A program made the position numbers and the translations under genes. Shown piece after piece: positions 1 through 7,926 of a stretch of 18,319 nt of DNA. The DNA is from an uncultured Eubacteriales bacterium (lineage in GTDB: Bacteria; Bacillota_A; Clostridia; Oscillospirales; Oscillospiraceae): contig CASTQR010000014.1 in NCBI GenBank assembly GCA_949451265.1, positions 1-18,319 of the forward strand, written 5' to 3'. Under the pieces are notes generated by a model. That model searched no databases. It was not told the DNA's origin and saw only the letters and a list, made by a program, of their open reading frames with translations. Positions within the stretch are counted from its first letter, which is position 1. Each line of letters opens with the position of its first letter.

Positions 1-64
1 CAGCGGTAGCCCAGCTGGGGAGCGATGTCGTACAGATAGGCGTGCCGGAAGGCCAGTATTCCGC

Positions 65-337
65 GTGGAAAAGAGTAAGGGCTACACGGTGATGTCGAAC
101 CATCACCTGCGGGACAAGTCCCTGTCCCTGAAAGCCAAGGGCCTGCTGTCGCAGATTTTGTCACTCCCGGAAGATTGGGATTATACCCTGTCCGGCCTGT
201 GCTATATCAACCGGGAGAGCAAGGACGCTATTCGTTCCGCCGTCAACGAATTGGAGCGGGCCGGGTACATCGAGCGCCACCAGACCACGGACGAGGGCGG
301 CAAGTTCAGCAGCAACGAGTACATCATCCACCTATGA
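65..337 (+). CDS. Truncated helix-turn-helix protein of mobile-element type
   Basis: The 90-residue product reads as a winged helix-turn-helix domain: a start like YTVMSNHHLRDKSLSLKAKG, then LLSQILSLPEDWDYTLSGL and a recognition region with KDAIRSAVNELERAGYIERH. From memory, this type is common in integrative elements and plasmids of clostridia, where it is longer and begins M-P/A-V-F-R-V-E-K. Here the frame stays open upstream and reads R-P-V-F-R-V-E-K from position 50, so AGG sits where the usual ATG is expected; the only in-frame start left is the GTG at 65. GGAAGG at 47-52 is a poor ribosome binding site for it. The C-terminus stops just after NEYIIH, where relatives continue into a linker and more sequence. 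It is probably a gene fragment. DNA binding is inferred from the fold only. Confidence 0.55.
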   Translation: MEKSKGYTVMSNHHLRDKSLSLKAKGLLSQILSLPEDWDYTLSGLCYINRESKDAIRSAVNELERAGYIERHQTTDEGGKFSSNEYIIHL

Positions 338-362
338 GCATTCTAACGGAAACGGAGATGAC

Positions 363-2639
363 TTGACCAACGTGGGAACCGTCATAGCGAACCTTGTCGG
401 CATTACGGTGGGGTTCAATTACTTCTATTCCTTTGAAATTGCGCCGGCCCCGCTGACCATTACTGGCCTGGGCGGGAGCCATACTAAGGAATACGACGGC
501 GGCACGGGCTGTGATGGAACCGGCCTTGAAATCCAGTTTGACGGCAGGTTCAATAACGACGATGTGACGATCAAGCCGCAGGGTGGAACCTATACCTACA
601 GCGACCCCGACGCAGGGACAGACAAGGAGATCACCTTGAGCGGCGCTTCCTATGTGCTGGAAGGGACGGCGGCGGGGAACTACTATATCGCTGGAGATTC
701 GCCCAGTGTGCTCACGACCTCCAAAGGGGAGATCACAAAGGGAACTTATGATAAGACACAAGCTCGTTCGGAGGCCCGGTTTGGCGCCAGCGGACGGTGT
801 GATCTCAGCGGCCTGCTTCCGCCGGGAGCGGAACTGGGAACTGTTTCCGTTTCGAACAGCGGCATTTTCCAGGAGGGGCCCTCGGTGGCCGATGGCATTC
901 TGACCTACACGCTGGACGGCCAGGCGCAGCCGGGCAGCACTTCTACCGTCACAATCCCCATAGAATCCACCAACTACAACTCCTTTGACCTGACTATCAC
1001 CATCACCGTGCTGGATAAGTACGCCCCGAGCCTGATGGTGAACCCCATCACCCACGTCTACAACGGGGAAGCGCCCGCTGTCACCGGGACGGCGTCCAGC
1101 TCCGCCGCCGGGGTGTCCGGCATCCCCGGCAGCTGGAGCTTCCAGGATCCTGCCCCCGTCAATGTGGCAGATAGTGGGACGAAAACCGTCATCTTTACTC
1201 CCGACGATCCGGATACCTACGCCACCGCCACCGCTGAGATCGAGGTGACCATCACCCCCAAACCCCTCAGCGGCAAGCCTACATTTACCGGCGGCGGCTC
1301 CGGAAAGACGCTGGGGGACGTGACGTGGGAATTCCCCACCGACTGGCCCTCGGGGGACAGGGACTGGACGGACGGGGATAGTACAGCCATCGAGCAGGGG
1401 AAGGCCTACGAGTACACCTTCACGCCGGTCGATGGGAACTATCAGGCGGTGACGGGCTCTGTGATTTTGTGGCCCCGGCCCGCCAGCGGCGGAGGCGGGG
1501 GCGGCGGCTATATCCCGCCCAGCCAGCCCGTGACTACCACCGGGCAGGGCAGCACCACCGTGACCACCACGACTACCGCCGCCCCCACCGCCAGCACTCA
1601 GGGCGGCAGGGCGACTGCCACCGTGGACACGGCCATGGGCAGCGAGATCGTGAAGCAGGCCGCTGCCAACAAGAGCGAAACCGTGGTGATCGCCCCCAAG
1701 GTCACCGGGAGCGTGACAAAAACTGAGGTCTCCATCCCGGCCTCCACCGTGGGGCAGATCGGCAGCCAGACCAATGCCAGCCTCACCGTGTCCACCCCCG
1801 TGGCCGACGTGACCATCCCCAACGGAGGCCTGGGCAGCCTGTCCAGCGCGGGCGGCACCGTCACCGTCACCGCCGAGCAGACGGGGAACACCGTGGAGCT
1901 GACCGTGACGGCGGGCGGCAGGGCCGTCCAGAGCGTTCCGGGCGGCGTGACCCTGACTGTGCCCATGGAGGACGCCGCCCCCGGCACCGTGGCGGTGCTG
2001 GTGCGGGGCGACGGCACGCGGGAGGTGGTGCGGAAATCCGTGGCGGATGACGGCGCGGTGACGATTCCGCTGGACGGCTCCGCCAAGCTGGAGATCGTGG
2101 ACAACAGCGGTGATTTTAGCGATGTGCCCGCCGATCACTGGGCGGCGGACGCCGTGGCCTTTGCCAGCGCCCACGAGCTGTTCAACGGCACCGCCCCCGG
2201 CCGGTTCAGCCCCAACCAGCCCATGAGCCGGGGAATGCTGGCGGTGGTGCTCCACAACCTGGAGAACAATCCCGCCCAGGCCCTCACGGGCGTGTTCTCG
2301 GACGTGGACAACAGCCGGTGGTACGCCGAGGGGGTGTCCTGGGCGGCGGCCCAGGGCATCATCGGGGGCTATGGCAACGGCACGTTCGGCCCCAACGACA
2401 ACATTACCCGTGAGCAGCTGGCCGTCATGCTGTGGCGGTACGCCGGAAGCCCCGCCGCCACGGAGGGAGAGCTGCATTTTGCGGACGCGGACAGGGCCAG
2501 CGATTGGGCGGCGGAGGCCCTGCGCTGGGCCGTAGAGGAGGGCATTCTCAACGGCAAGGACGGCGGTATTCTGGATCCCGACGGGCAGGCTACCCGCGCG
2601 GAAACGGCGCAGATGCTGAAAAATTTCATGGAAAAGTGA
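363..2639 (+). CDS. SLH-domain surface protein, N-terminally truncated
   Basis: C-terminal part of a large cell-surface protein. Numbered from the TTG at 363: a YDG-type repeat (about 30-130; KEYDGGTG, NNDDVTI, DPDAGTDKEITLSG, AAGNYYI), Ig-like or MBG-like beta domains (about 215-300 and 300-370; HVYNGEAPAVTG, TPVDGNYQAVTG), a run of seven glycines (376-382), a Thr-rich linker (about 388-410), a beta-rich domain (about 412-580), then three SLH domains beginning FSDV at 585, FSDV at 645 and FADA at 706. SLH triplets bind pyruvylated secondary cell-wall polymer, so the mature protein should sit on the outer wall. No signal peptide is present, and the frame is open upstream to about 132, through the HTH fragment, with no ATG or GTG. 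TTG 363 has GGAGA four bases upstream but probably is not the native start. Likely the 3' portion of a longer gene. Confidence 0.8.
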   Translation: MTNVGTVIANLVGITVGFNYFYSFEIAPAPLTITGLGGSHTKEYDGGTGCDGTGLEIQFDGRFNNDDVTIKPQGGTYTYSDPDAGTDKEITLSGASYVLEGTAAGNYYIAGDSPSVLTTSKGEITKGTYDKTQARSEARFGASGRCDLSGLLPPGAELGTVSVSNSGIFQEGPSVADGILTYTLDGQAQPGSTSTVTIPIESTNYNSFDLTITITVLDKYAPSLMVNPITHVYNGEAPAVTGTASSSAAGVSGIPGSWSFQDPAPVNVADSGTKTVIFTPDDPDTYATATAEIEVTITPKPLSGKPTFTGGGSGKTLGDVTWEFPTDWPSGDRDWTDGDSTAIEQGKAYEYTFTPVDGNYQAVTGSVILWPRPASGGGGGGGYIPPSQPVTTTGQGSTTVTTTTTAAPTASTQGGRATATVDTAMGSEIVKQAAANKSETVVIAPKVTGSVTKTEVSIPASTVGQIGSQTNASLTVSTPVADVTIPNGGLGSLSSAGGTVTVTAEQTGNTVELTVTAGGRAVQSVPGGVTLTVPMEDAAPGTVAVLVRGDGTREVVRKSVADDGAVTIPLDGSAKLEIVDNSGDFSDVPADHWAADAVAFASAHELFNGTAPGRFSPNQPMSRGMLAVVLHNLENNPAQALTGVFSDVDNSRWYAEGVSWAAAQGIIGGYGNGTFGPNDNITREQLAVMLWRYAGSPAATEGELHFADADRASDWAAEALRWAVEEGILNGKDGGILDPDGQATRAETAQMLKNFMEK

Positions 2640-2836
2640 TCGTAACGAGTTTTCCGCCCACCACCTGGCAGAGGGGGCCCCTCCAGGATTTGGGGAGGAA
2701 ATAAATAAACAAGACGGATCACAACAAGGAACAGACATCTTGGCTCAGATGTGTCTCTGCACAAAAATTTGATGATTTTTTGATAATCCCGGCTATTTGA
2801 CTGAAACTGTAGTATGATATGTCATTCTCGAAAAAG

Positions 2837-3231
2837 GCTAAGGACCCACTGATTAAAGCAGGCCAAAAGTGTGCACAGTAGACACTTCTGCTATCAGTAA
2901 AAGAAACGGGCACTATAGAGCAAGAAACCCATGCTTTCCGCATCCCCTCCAGCCTAAAGGGTACAGTAATCCGGGGCGGGCTGCAATGAACCGCCCGCCC
3001 TGGCAAAGAGCACGTGCAATCGGTTGGGGTAGTGGGGCACGATCAGAGACACCCGCTCCTCCCACGGGATGATTTCCTCCATGATCTCCAGGAATTCTTC
3101 CCTCTTTGTTTCTTCTTCCTGCAACCGTACTCCATATCGCTGAAACTTTCCTGCTTCATTTCATTCGCCCCCTTTTCTGCTATTTTATCACTTCTTTCTC
3201 GGCTGAGGGATTTTTTCAGTGGTTCCTTAAC
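2837..3231 (-). mobile_element. Degenerate IS5-like insertion sequence remnant
   Basis: The two ends form an imperfect terminal inverted repeat. The plus strand from 2837 reads GCTAAGGACCCACTGATTAA and the minus strand from 3231 reads GTTAAGGAACCACTGAAAAA; over 21 positions 17 agree. Inside, on the minus strand, is the start of an IS5-type transposase (3023-3159), oriented inward from the right end. The element is only about 395 bp, against over 1 kb for a full IS5-type element, so most of the transposase has been lost. I see no clear target duplication. This looks like an internally deleted, MITE-like relic, to be mobilised only by a full-length relative if at all. A GC-rich 7 bp inverted repeat (2975-2981 with 2993-2999) lies in its middle. 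Confidence 0.6.
3023..3159 (-). pseudogene. IS5-family transposase N-terminal fragment, frameshifted
   Basis: From ATG 3159 the minus strand reads MKQESFSDMEYGCRKKK, then the frame is lost. One base over, it continues as TKREEFLEIMEEIIPWEERV and SLIVPHYPN. Together they match the N-terminal layout of IS5-type transposases (the DUF772 region, with the conserved IPW). The break falls in an A-rich run near 3110-3125 and would be healed by one extra A. A purine-rich ribosome binding site (AAAAGGGGGCG) precedes the ATG. Nothing of the DDE catalytic domain is seen, so this cannot encode an active enzyme. Confidence 0.65.
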
Positions 3232-3258
3232 TGTTCCGGGGAGCTGCGGGAAGCCAAA

Positions 3259-3300
3259 GTGCGGGGCAGGAAGGGCAATACTGCCCTTCCTGCCCCGCAC
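3259..3300 (-). terminator. Perfect 19 bp hairpin, terminator of the GH2-GH3-symporter operon
   Basis: GTGCGGGGCAGGAAGGGCA (3259-3277) pairs perfectly with 3282-3300 around a four-base loop. It lies 18 bases beyond the symporter stop codon on the minus strand and is followed there by TTTGG, a short T-tract. It fits a terminator for the minus-strand operon; the stem alone could also stop plus-strand transcription. Confidence 0.75.
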
Positions 3301-3318
3301 CAACAAAATCAGCGGTCT

Positions 3319-4847
3319 TTAGTTTGCCATATCGTCTGTGATGGAGGCCATGGCCTCCTCCAGGCTCATGCCCCCGGCCACCGCCTCCTTCCGGGCGGCG
3401 TTCACCGCCTGGATCGTTTTCATCTTCTCGCCGGTGAGGAAGTAGCCTCGCATGGCGATCAGCGTCGCCGCCCAGGCAATCATGGGGATCAGGCAGAACA
3501 GGGCGATGACGACCCAGTTCATGCCCGGCACATAGGGGGCGTACTGGTCGGGGATCTCGCTCAACCCGATGAAGCCCACCGCCAGCGTCACCACCAGGGA
3601 CGCCAGGGAGGACACCAGCTTATCCACCAGGGAGAACAGGGTGCCTATGATACCGGGGATATACCGCCCGGAGCGGTAGGTCTCGTAGTCCGAGCAGTCT
3701 GCCACCATGGGAATAGGCATATCGGCGGTGGAGTAGTAGGCCCCGTACCCCACGCCAAAGCACAGGATGAACAGCACCGTGTACAGGTTGAGGGACAGCC
3801 CGCCCTCGCCCAGGATGGACAGGTTCCACGCCGGATCCCCCTGCCGCCACAGCAGCAGCAGGGCCAGCACCGCCACATAGCAGATCAGCGCCACCGACAC
3901 ATACCGGATCAGGGAGGCCCGCTGCCCCTTCCTCTGGGAGGTGCGGATGGTCAGCAGGAAGAAGGGGGCGGAGCAGGCGTACCCGATGATCATCATGGGC
4001 AGGTAGAGCCCGTCGTAATTGCCCATCATGCAGCCGTACAGCATACACAGCACCGCCGTGTGGGTGGCGATGGCCAGGGCCAGCTTGCAGCCCGCCCCCG
4101 CCACCATCAGCCGCTGCATGGGCTTGTTGGCCCGGATGATCTGGACGTACTCGGACAGCTTCACCTTCTCCTGCTGCCCGCCCACGCCGAAGTACTTGGG
4201 CTGGTCCTTCTCCCAGATGCCCGCCACCGCCAGGGCGGTGAGGGCCAGGGACACCACGATGCCGATGGGGGCCAGCACCGCGAAGAAGCCGGGGGAATTG
4301 TACCCCCCTGGGCCTTGCCCACCACCGGGGCCAGCACCTGCATGGCCCCCATGCCCACCAGGGATCCCACCGTATTAAACAGGGTGAACATGGGCCGCTG
4401 CTTGGGGTCGTTGGTCAGCACCGTCTGGCCTGACCGGGTGCAGGAGGTCTGGAAGGTGTAGCCGATGACCCAGACGAAGTAGAGGACGGCAAACCCAGCG
4501 TACCGCAGCCACAGGGCCGACGGGGACACCCTGGGCAGCAGCACATACATCATGAACACGCTGAAGGCCATGATCAGGTTGCCCAGCACCATGAAGGGCC
4601 GGAACTTGCCGAACCTGCCGCTGGTCTTGTCGATGAGGGCGCCAATGATGGGGTCGGTAACGGCGTCGCATACCCGCATCCCGGTGATCATCACCGAGAC
4701 GAACACTGCGGCCATGCCCAGCACCCCGCTGCCGAAGTTCAGCACATAGCTGAGAACCAGCACAAAATAGACGTTGGTGGCCCCGTTGTTCAGAGGAAAC
4801 AGGGCCAGTTGATAGAGCTTGGCCCGGTTGACGGCCTGTTCACGCAC
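3319..4847 (-). pseudogene. GPH-family sugar:cation symporter, frameshifted
   Basis: An MFS-type transporter of the glycoside-pentoside-hexuronide:cation symporter family (MelB/UidB type), which imports a glycoside with Na+ or H+. The N-terminal part shows the family signature DAVTDPIIGALIDKTSGRFG followed by KFRPFMVLGN, with the paired aspartates used in cation coupling. The reading frame breaks in a run of six G (minus strand; C at 4303-4308) near residue 180. The first frame continues with unrelated residues to a stop at 4161. The rest of the protein (YNSPGFFAVLAPIGIVVSLA onward, to DDMAN) lies in another frame ending at 3319. One extra G restores an uninterrupted protein of about 509 residues, normal for the family. 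Start: GTG 4847, with AGGAGGGG inside the end of the upstream GH3 gene, only six bases after its stop, so the two are probably translationally coupled. The break may be a sequencing error, phase variation or true decay. Confidence 0.8.
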
Positions 4848-4853
4848 GGTTCC

Positions 4854-7800
4854 TCACCCCTCCTGATCGGCCTCCCGCTTAGGGGCCTTTTTCGCGCCCT
4901 TCCAGGCGGCGCACTCCGGGGTCTTGCGGAGCTTTCCCGCCCCCAGCACCCACAGCACCACGCACACCGCAAGGAGGACGGCGGCGGCGCAGTTCAGGAT
5001 CATCACCTTGGTGAGGAGGCCGGGCTGGGTGGGCTTGATGGTGGTGGCCGCCCCCACCCCGTTCATGCCGCAGGAGTTGGCGATGGCGTACAGGTTGTGG
5101 TGGCACGCCTCCCGCATGGCGGAGACGATCACCGGGTCGTTCTTGTATTTGGGCAGGCCCTGGGTGACGTAGGGCATCATGGCGTCGTAGATGGTGGTGC
5201 CCGCCAGAATGCCGTCGGGGCCGTTGACGTAGGTGGTCAGCACGTTGTCGGTGATGTTCATGCCGTCGCTGCCCCACTCCTCCCGGAGGATCTCCCCCAG
5301 GCCCCGGTTGCCGCCGGACCAGTGGGCGCCCCAGCGGGTGTATGCCATCATCACGCCGTTGCCGCCCGCCTTGATGGGGGCCTGGAACGCCTTGAGGTAG
5401 AGTTCACGGGCGGCCTGTTCGCTGAGCCACACCCCCAGGCCGATCCGGTCCTGTTCGCAGTCGTTGAGGGCGAAGTGCTTCATCACCACGTGGACGCCCT
5501 TGGCCTGGATCTCCCTGACCTCCGCGGCGGAGATGGCCCCGGACAGGAAGCCGTCCTCGGAGTAGTACTCGAAATTCCGCCCGCCGTAGGGGGTGCGGTG
5601 GATGTTATTGCCGGGGCCGTAAAGGCAGGCGATGCCCGCCTCCAGGCAGTTGTTGCCGATAACCCTGCCCACCTCAGCCATCAGCTCCACGTTGAAGGTG
5701 GCGGCCATCACGTCCTCGGAGGTGAAGGCGGTGGCCTTGAGCTGGGTGGAGCCGGAGCCCAGCAGGGAGGCAGTGAGGCCCTGGGGGCCGTTCTCGTCCC
5801 GGGTGCCGGGGGCCTCCACCGATTTCACGGGCATGGTCCAGTGGAAGGCGTCCCCGATCAGCTTCACCATTTCGTCAAATTGGAGCTGGTCCAGCAGGGC
5901 GTCCCACTGGGGGTCGTTGAAGTCCTTCCCGATCATGTCGTAGAGCTTGAGGCCGTTCTTGGCCCCCAGGGTGGGCATCTCCACGTCAGGCTGATCCGCC
6001 GTGGCGTCGTACCGCACGTCCTGGAGCTCCCGCTTGAGTTGGTCGTTGAGGCTGATTTTTACGATTTCCGAGGGCAGGGTACCCTGCCAGTCGCTGCGGC
6101 TCACCCACCGGACGGAGCCGTTGGCGCTGTCGTACTGGGCGAAATACAGGTTGGGGTCGGACTGGGACAGGCGGTTCACGATGGGCGCGCCGGCGGCGGA
6201 GGTAGCGAAGCTGGTTGTGTCCAGGGCGCCCTCCGTCCAGGTGACAGTGAGGGCGGGGTCGCCGTCCCCGTCCATGCCGTCGGCCCGGGTAAAGCCCTTG
6301 GCGGCCAGGATGTTGTTGACGGCGTTGTGGGCGTCGGTGGCGGCGGTGAGATAGTAGCCCCCCGCGTCCAGAATGTAGGTGCCCGCGCCGTAGGCGTCAT
6401 AGGCGGCCAGATCCCGCTTGTCCACGGTGATCTCCAGGGTCTCGGACTGGCCGGGGGCCAGCTCCTTGGTTTTGCCGAAGCCCACCAGCTGGACGGCGGC
6501 CTTCTCCACACCGTTCTCCCTGTCGTAGTCGGTGTAGGGGGTCTGGGCGTAGATCTGCACCGTCTCCTTGCCCGCGGTGTCCCCGGTGTTGGTGACGGTG
6601 ACTTTGACGCCCATGAAATTGCCCATAGCCTCCGTCTGGCTGAAATCGCTGTACTCAAAGGTGGTATAGCTCAGGCCGTAACCGAAGGGGAAAGCCACAT
6701 CGCCGGAATAGTCATAGCCCCCGGCGTTTCCGGTGCCCATGACCTGATCCTCGTACCGGGTCTCGTAATACTTGTAGCCGACGTAGATCCCCTCCTGGTA
6801 GATCATATAGGTCTTGGTGTTGTCAGGGATCTGCCCCTTCACATAGCCCTCGTACACGGTGGGCACGAAGTTGGCCATGGCGGGGGAAGAAAAATTGTCG
6901 TAGCAGTAGGTGTCGGGCAGACTGCCGGAGGGGTTCACCTTGCCGGCTAAAATGTCCGCCACGGCGTTCACGCCGGTAACCCCCACGTCCCCGATCCACA
7001 GGCAGGCGTCCACGGCGTACTCGTTGTTTTTCAGAAAATCCACCTGGAGAGTGTTGGCGGTGTTCAGCAGCACCACGATCTTTTTCACCGTCCCCGCCGC
7101 CTTCATGTCCGCCAGGGCTTTCATCATGTCCTTCTCGTTCTGATCCAGGGCCAGGTAGTTGGTCTCCTGGAAGGAGAGATCCACCCCCTCGCCGCCCACG
7201 CGGGACAGCACCACAATGGCCGCGTCCCCGTACTGGGCCACGGAGTTTTTCACCTCGTCGGTGTAAACGCTCCAGGGGGCCTCCCCCACGGCGGCGGCGG
7301 AGGTGATGCCGCCGCTGTCCCGCACGTATTCCTTGCCGGGACCCTGGGTGTAGAAGTCCCAGAGGGTGGGGTTGACGGACAGGCCGGACTTCTCCAGCGC
7401 CGCCTTCAAATTGTCGGCGGTGGAGGCGTCGATATTGCCCGACCCGGTGCCGCCGTACACCAGATTGACGGACGAGGTGGAAAAGCAGCTCACCTTGGAG
7501 CCCTCGCCCAGGGGGAGGGCTCCCTTCTCATTCATGAGAAGGGCCGCGCCCTCCGCCTCCACCTGGCGGCATACGTCCAGGCCGTAGGCGATCATCTCCT
7601 CCACGCTGGCGAAGTCGCCCTTGAAATACTGGGCGTTGGGATCGGGGTTTTCCAGTTCCCAGAAGGTGCCGCCAGCGAAGGCGGCGATGGTGTTGTCGAA
7701 CATGTGCAGGATGATGTTGATGGGGGTGGAGATCACCGTCACCACCGCTAAGATGATGGCCAGCGTCTTCCAGAGCGTCACGTGCTTCCGTTTGGCTTTC

Positions 7801-7859
7801 TTGTAGGCCCGTTTGAGTTCCTTTCGCTGCTGCTGCCGATCCCTGGTCTGTTCTTCCAT
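4854..7859 (-). CDS. Permuted GH3 beta-glycosidase with a membrane helix at each end
   Basis: A 1001-residue family 3 glycoside hydrolase, probably acting on beta-glucosides or related beta-linked sugars at the outer face of the membrane. Domain order is swapped relative to classical GH3: the C-terminal (alpha/beta)6 domain comes first (about 100-400; EGAALLMNEKGALPL, GGEGVD with candidate acid/base E224, FPFGYGLSYTTF), then an FnIII-like domain (about 415-500), a spacer, and last the TIM-barrel domain (about 640-900; DENGPQGL at 689-696, K794-H795 in VMKHFALND, nucleophile D871 in ITDN). A basic N-terminus precedes a membrane helix at about 29-50, and a second helix lies at about 952-973 before a basic tail. 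Positive-inside logic puts both ends in the cytoplasm and the enzyme outside. Start ATG 7859 has GAGAGGGAG upstream. It lies 67 bp after the GH2 gene and six bp before the symporter. Confidence 0.9.
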   Translation of the reverse strand: MEEQTRDRQQQRKELKRAYKKAKRKHVTLWKTLAIILAVVTVISTPINIILHMFDNTIAAFAGGTFWELENPDPNAQYFKGDFASVEEMIAYGLDVCRQVEAEGAALLMNEKGALPLGEGSKVSCFSTSSVNLVYGGTGSGNIDASTADNLKAALEKSGLSVNPTLWDFYTQGPGKEYVRDSGGITSAAAVGEAPWSVYTDEVKNSVAQYGDAAIVVLSRVGGEGVDLSFQETNYLALDQNEKDMMKALADMKAAGTVKKIVVLLNTANTLQVDFLKNNEYAVDACLWIGDVGVTGVNAVADILAGKVNPSGSLPDTYCYDNFSSPAMANFVPTVYEGYVKGQIPDNTKTYMIYQEGIYVGYKYYETRYEDQVMGTGNAGGYDYSGDVAFPFGYGLSYTTFEYSDFSQTEAMGNFMGVKVTVTNTGDTAGKETVQIYAQTPYTDYDRENGVEKAAVQLVGFGKTKELAPGQSETLEITVDKRDLAAYDAYGAGTYILDAGGYYLTAATDAHNAVNNILAAKGFTRADGMDGDGDPALTVTWTEGALDTTSFATSAAGAPIVNRLSQSDPNLYFAQYDSANGSVRWVSRSDWQGTLPSEIVKISLNDQLKRELQDVRYDATADQPDVEMPTLGAKNGLKLYDMIGKDFNDPQWDALLDQLQFDEMVKLIGDAFHWTMPVKSVEAPGTRDENGPQGLTASLLGSGSTQLKATAFTSEDVMAATFNVELMAEVGRVIGNNCLEAGIACLYGPGNNIHRTPYGGRNFEYYSEDGFLSGAISAAEVREIQAKGVHVVMKHFALNDCEQDRIGLGVWLSEQAARELYLKAFQAPIKAGGNGVMMAYTRWGAHWSGGNRGLGEILREEWGSDGMNITDNVLTTYVNGPDGILAGTTIYDAMMPYVTQGLPKYKNDPVIVSAMREACHHNLYAIANSCGMNGVGAATTIKPTQPGLLTKVMILNCAAAVLLAVCVVLWVLGAGKLRKTPECAAWKGAKKAPKREADQEG

Positions 7860-7905
7860 GATGCTCGCTCCCTCTCTTGATTAAATAGGGAGTCTGTATC
7901 GTTTT

Positions 7906-7923
7906 GCGGGGGATGGCCCCCGC
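7906..7923 (-). promoter_or_regulatory. Hairpin between GH2 and GH3 genes
   Basis: GCGGGGG and CCCCCGC pair over 7 bp around a four-base loop, immediately after the GH2 stop on the minus strand. There is no T-tract (AAAACG follows), so it is more likely an mRNA-stabilising or partial-attenuation structure than a full terminator. It could set different GH2 and GH3 levels from one transcript; that role is inferred. Confidence 0.45.
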
Positions 7924-7926
7924 CGG

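Larger units (their letters stand above)
2640..3318. other. Intergenic region with IS remnant, no intact gene
   Basis: About 680 bp between convergent genes, clearly AT-richer than its surroundings from about 2700 to 3240. It holds a degenerate IS5-like remnant (2837-3231) and a terminator hairpin (3259-3300). Two weak hairpins could end the surface-protein transcript: CCTGG/CCAGG around 2667-2692 and ACATCT/AGATGT at 2735-2752. Neither has a convincing T-tract. Short open frames here have no recognisable protein character apart from the transposase fragment. Confidence 0.6.

Noticed and set aside
324..2738. An 804-codon minus-strand open frame opposite the SLH gene
   Set aside because: The plus strand holds SLH triplets and repeat domains; the minus frame is a Gly/His/Arg-rich shadow.
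2775..2816. A promoter-like TTGACT with TATGAT in the intergenic region
   Set aside because: The spacing is only about ten bases, far from the 16-18 needed, and no gene follows on that strand.
2719..3006. A 95-codon minus-strand open frame overlapping the IS remnant
   Set aside because: It crosses the proposed element end and its inverted repeat, has no ribosome binding site, and its sequence resembles no protein I recognise.
4809..6950. A 713-codon plus-strand open frame antisense to the GH3 gene
   Set aside because: Shadow of a clear GH3 gene; no domain character or ribosome binding site.
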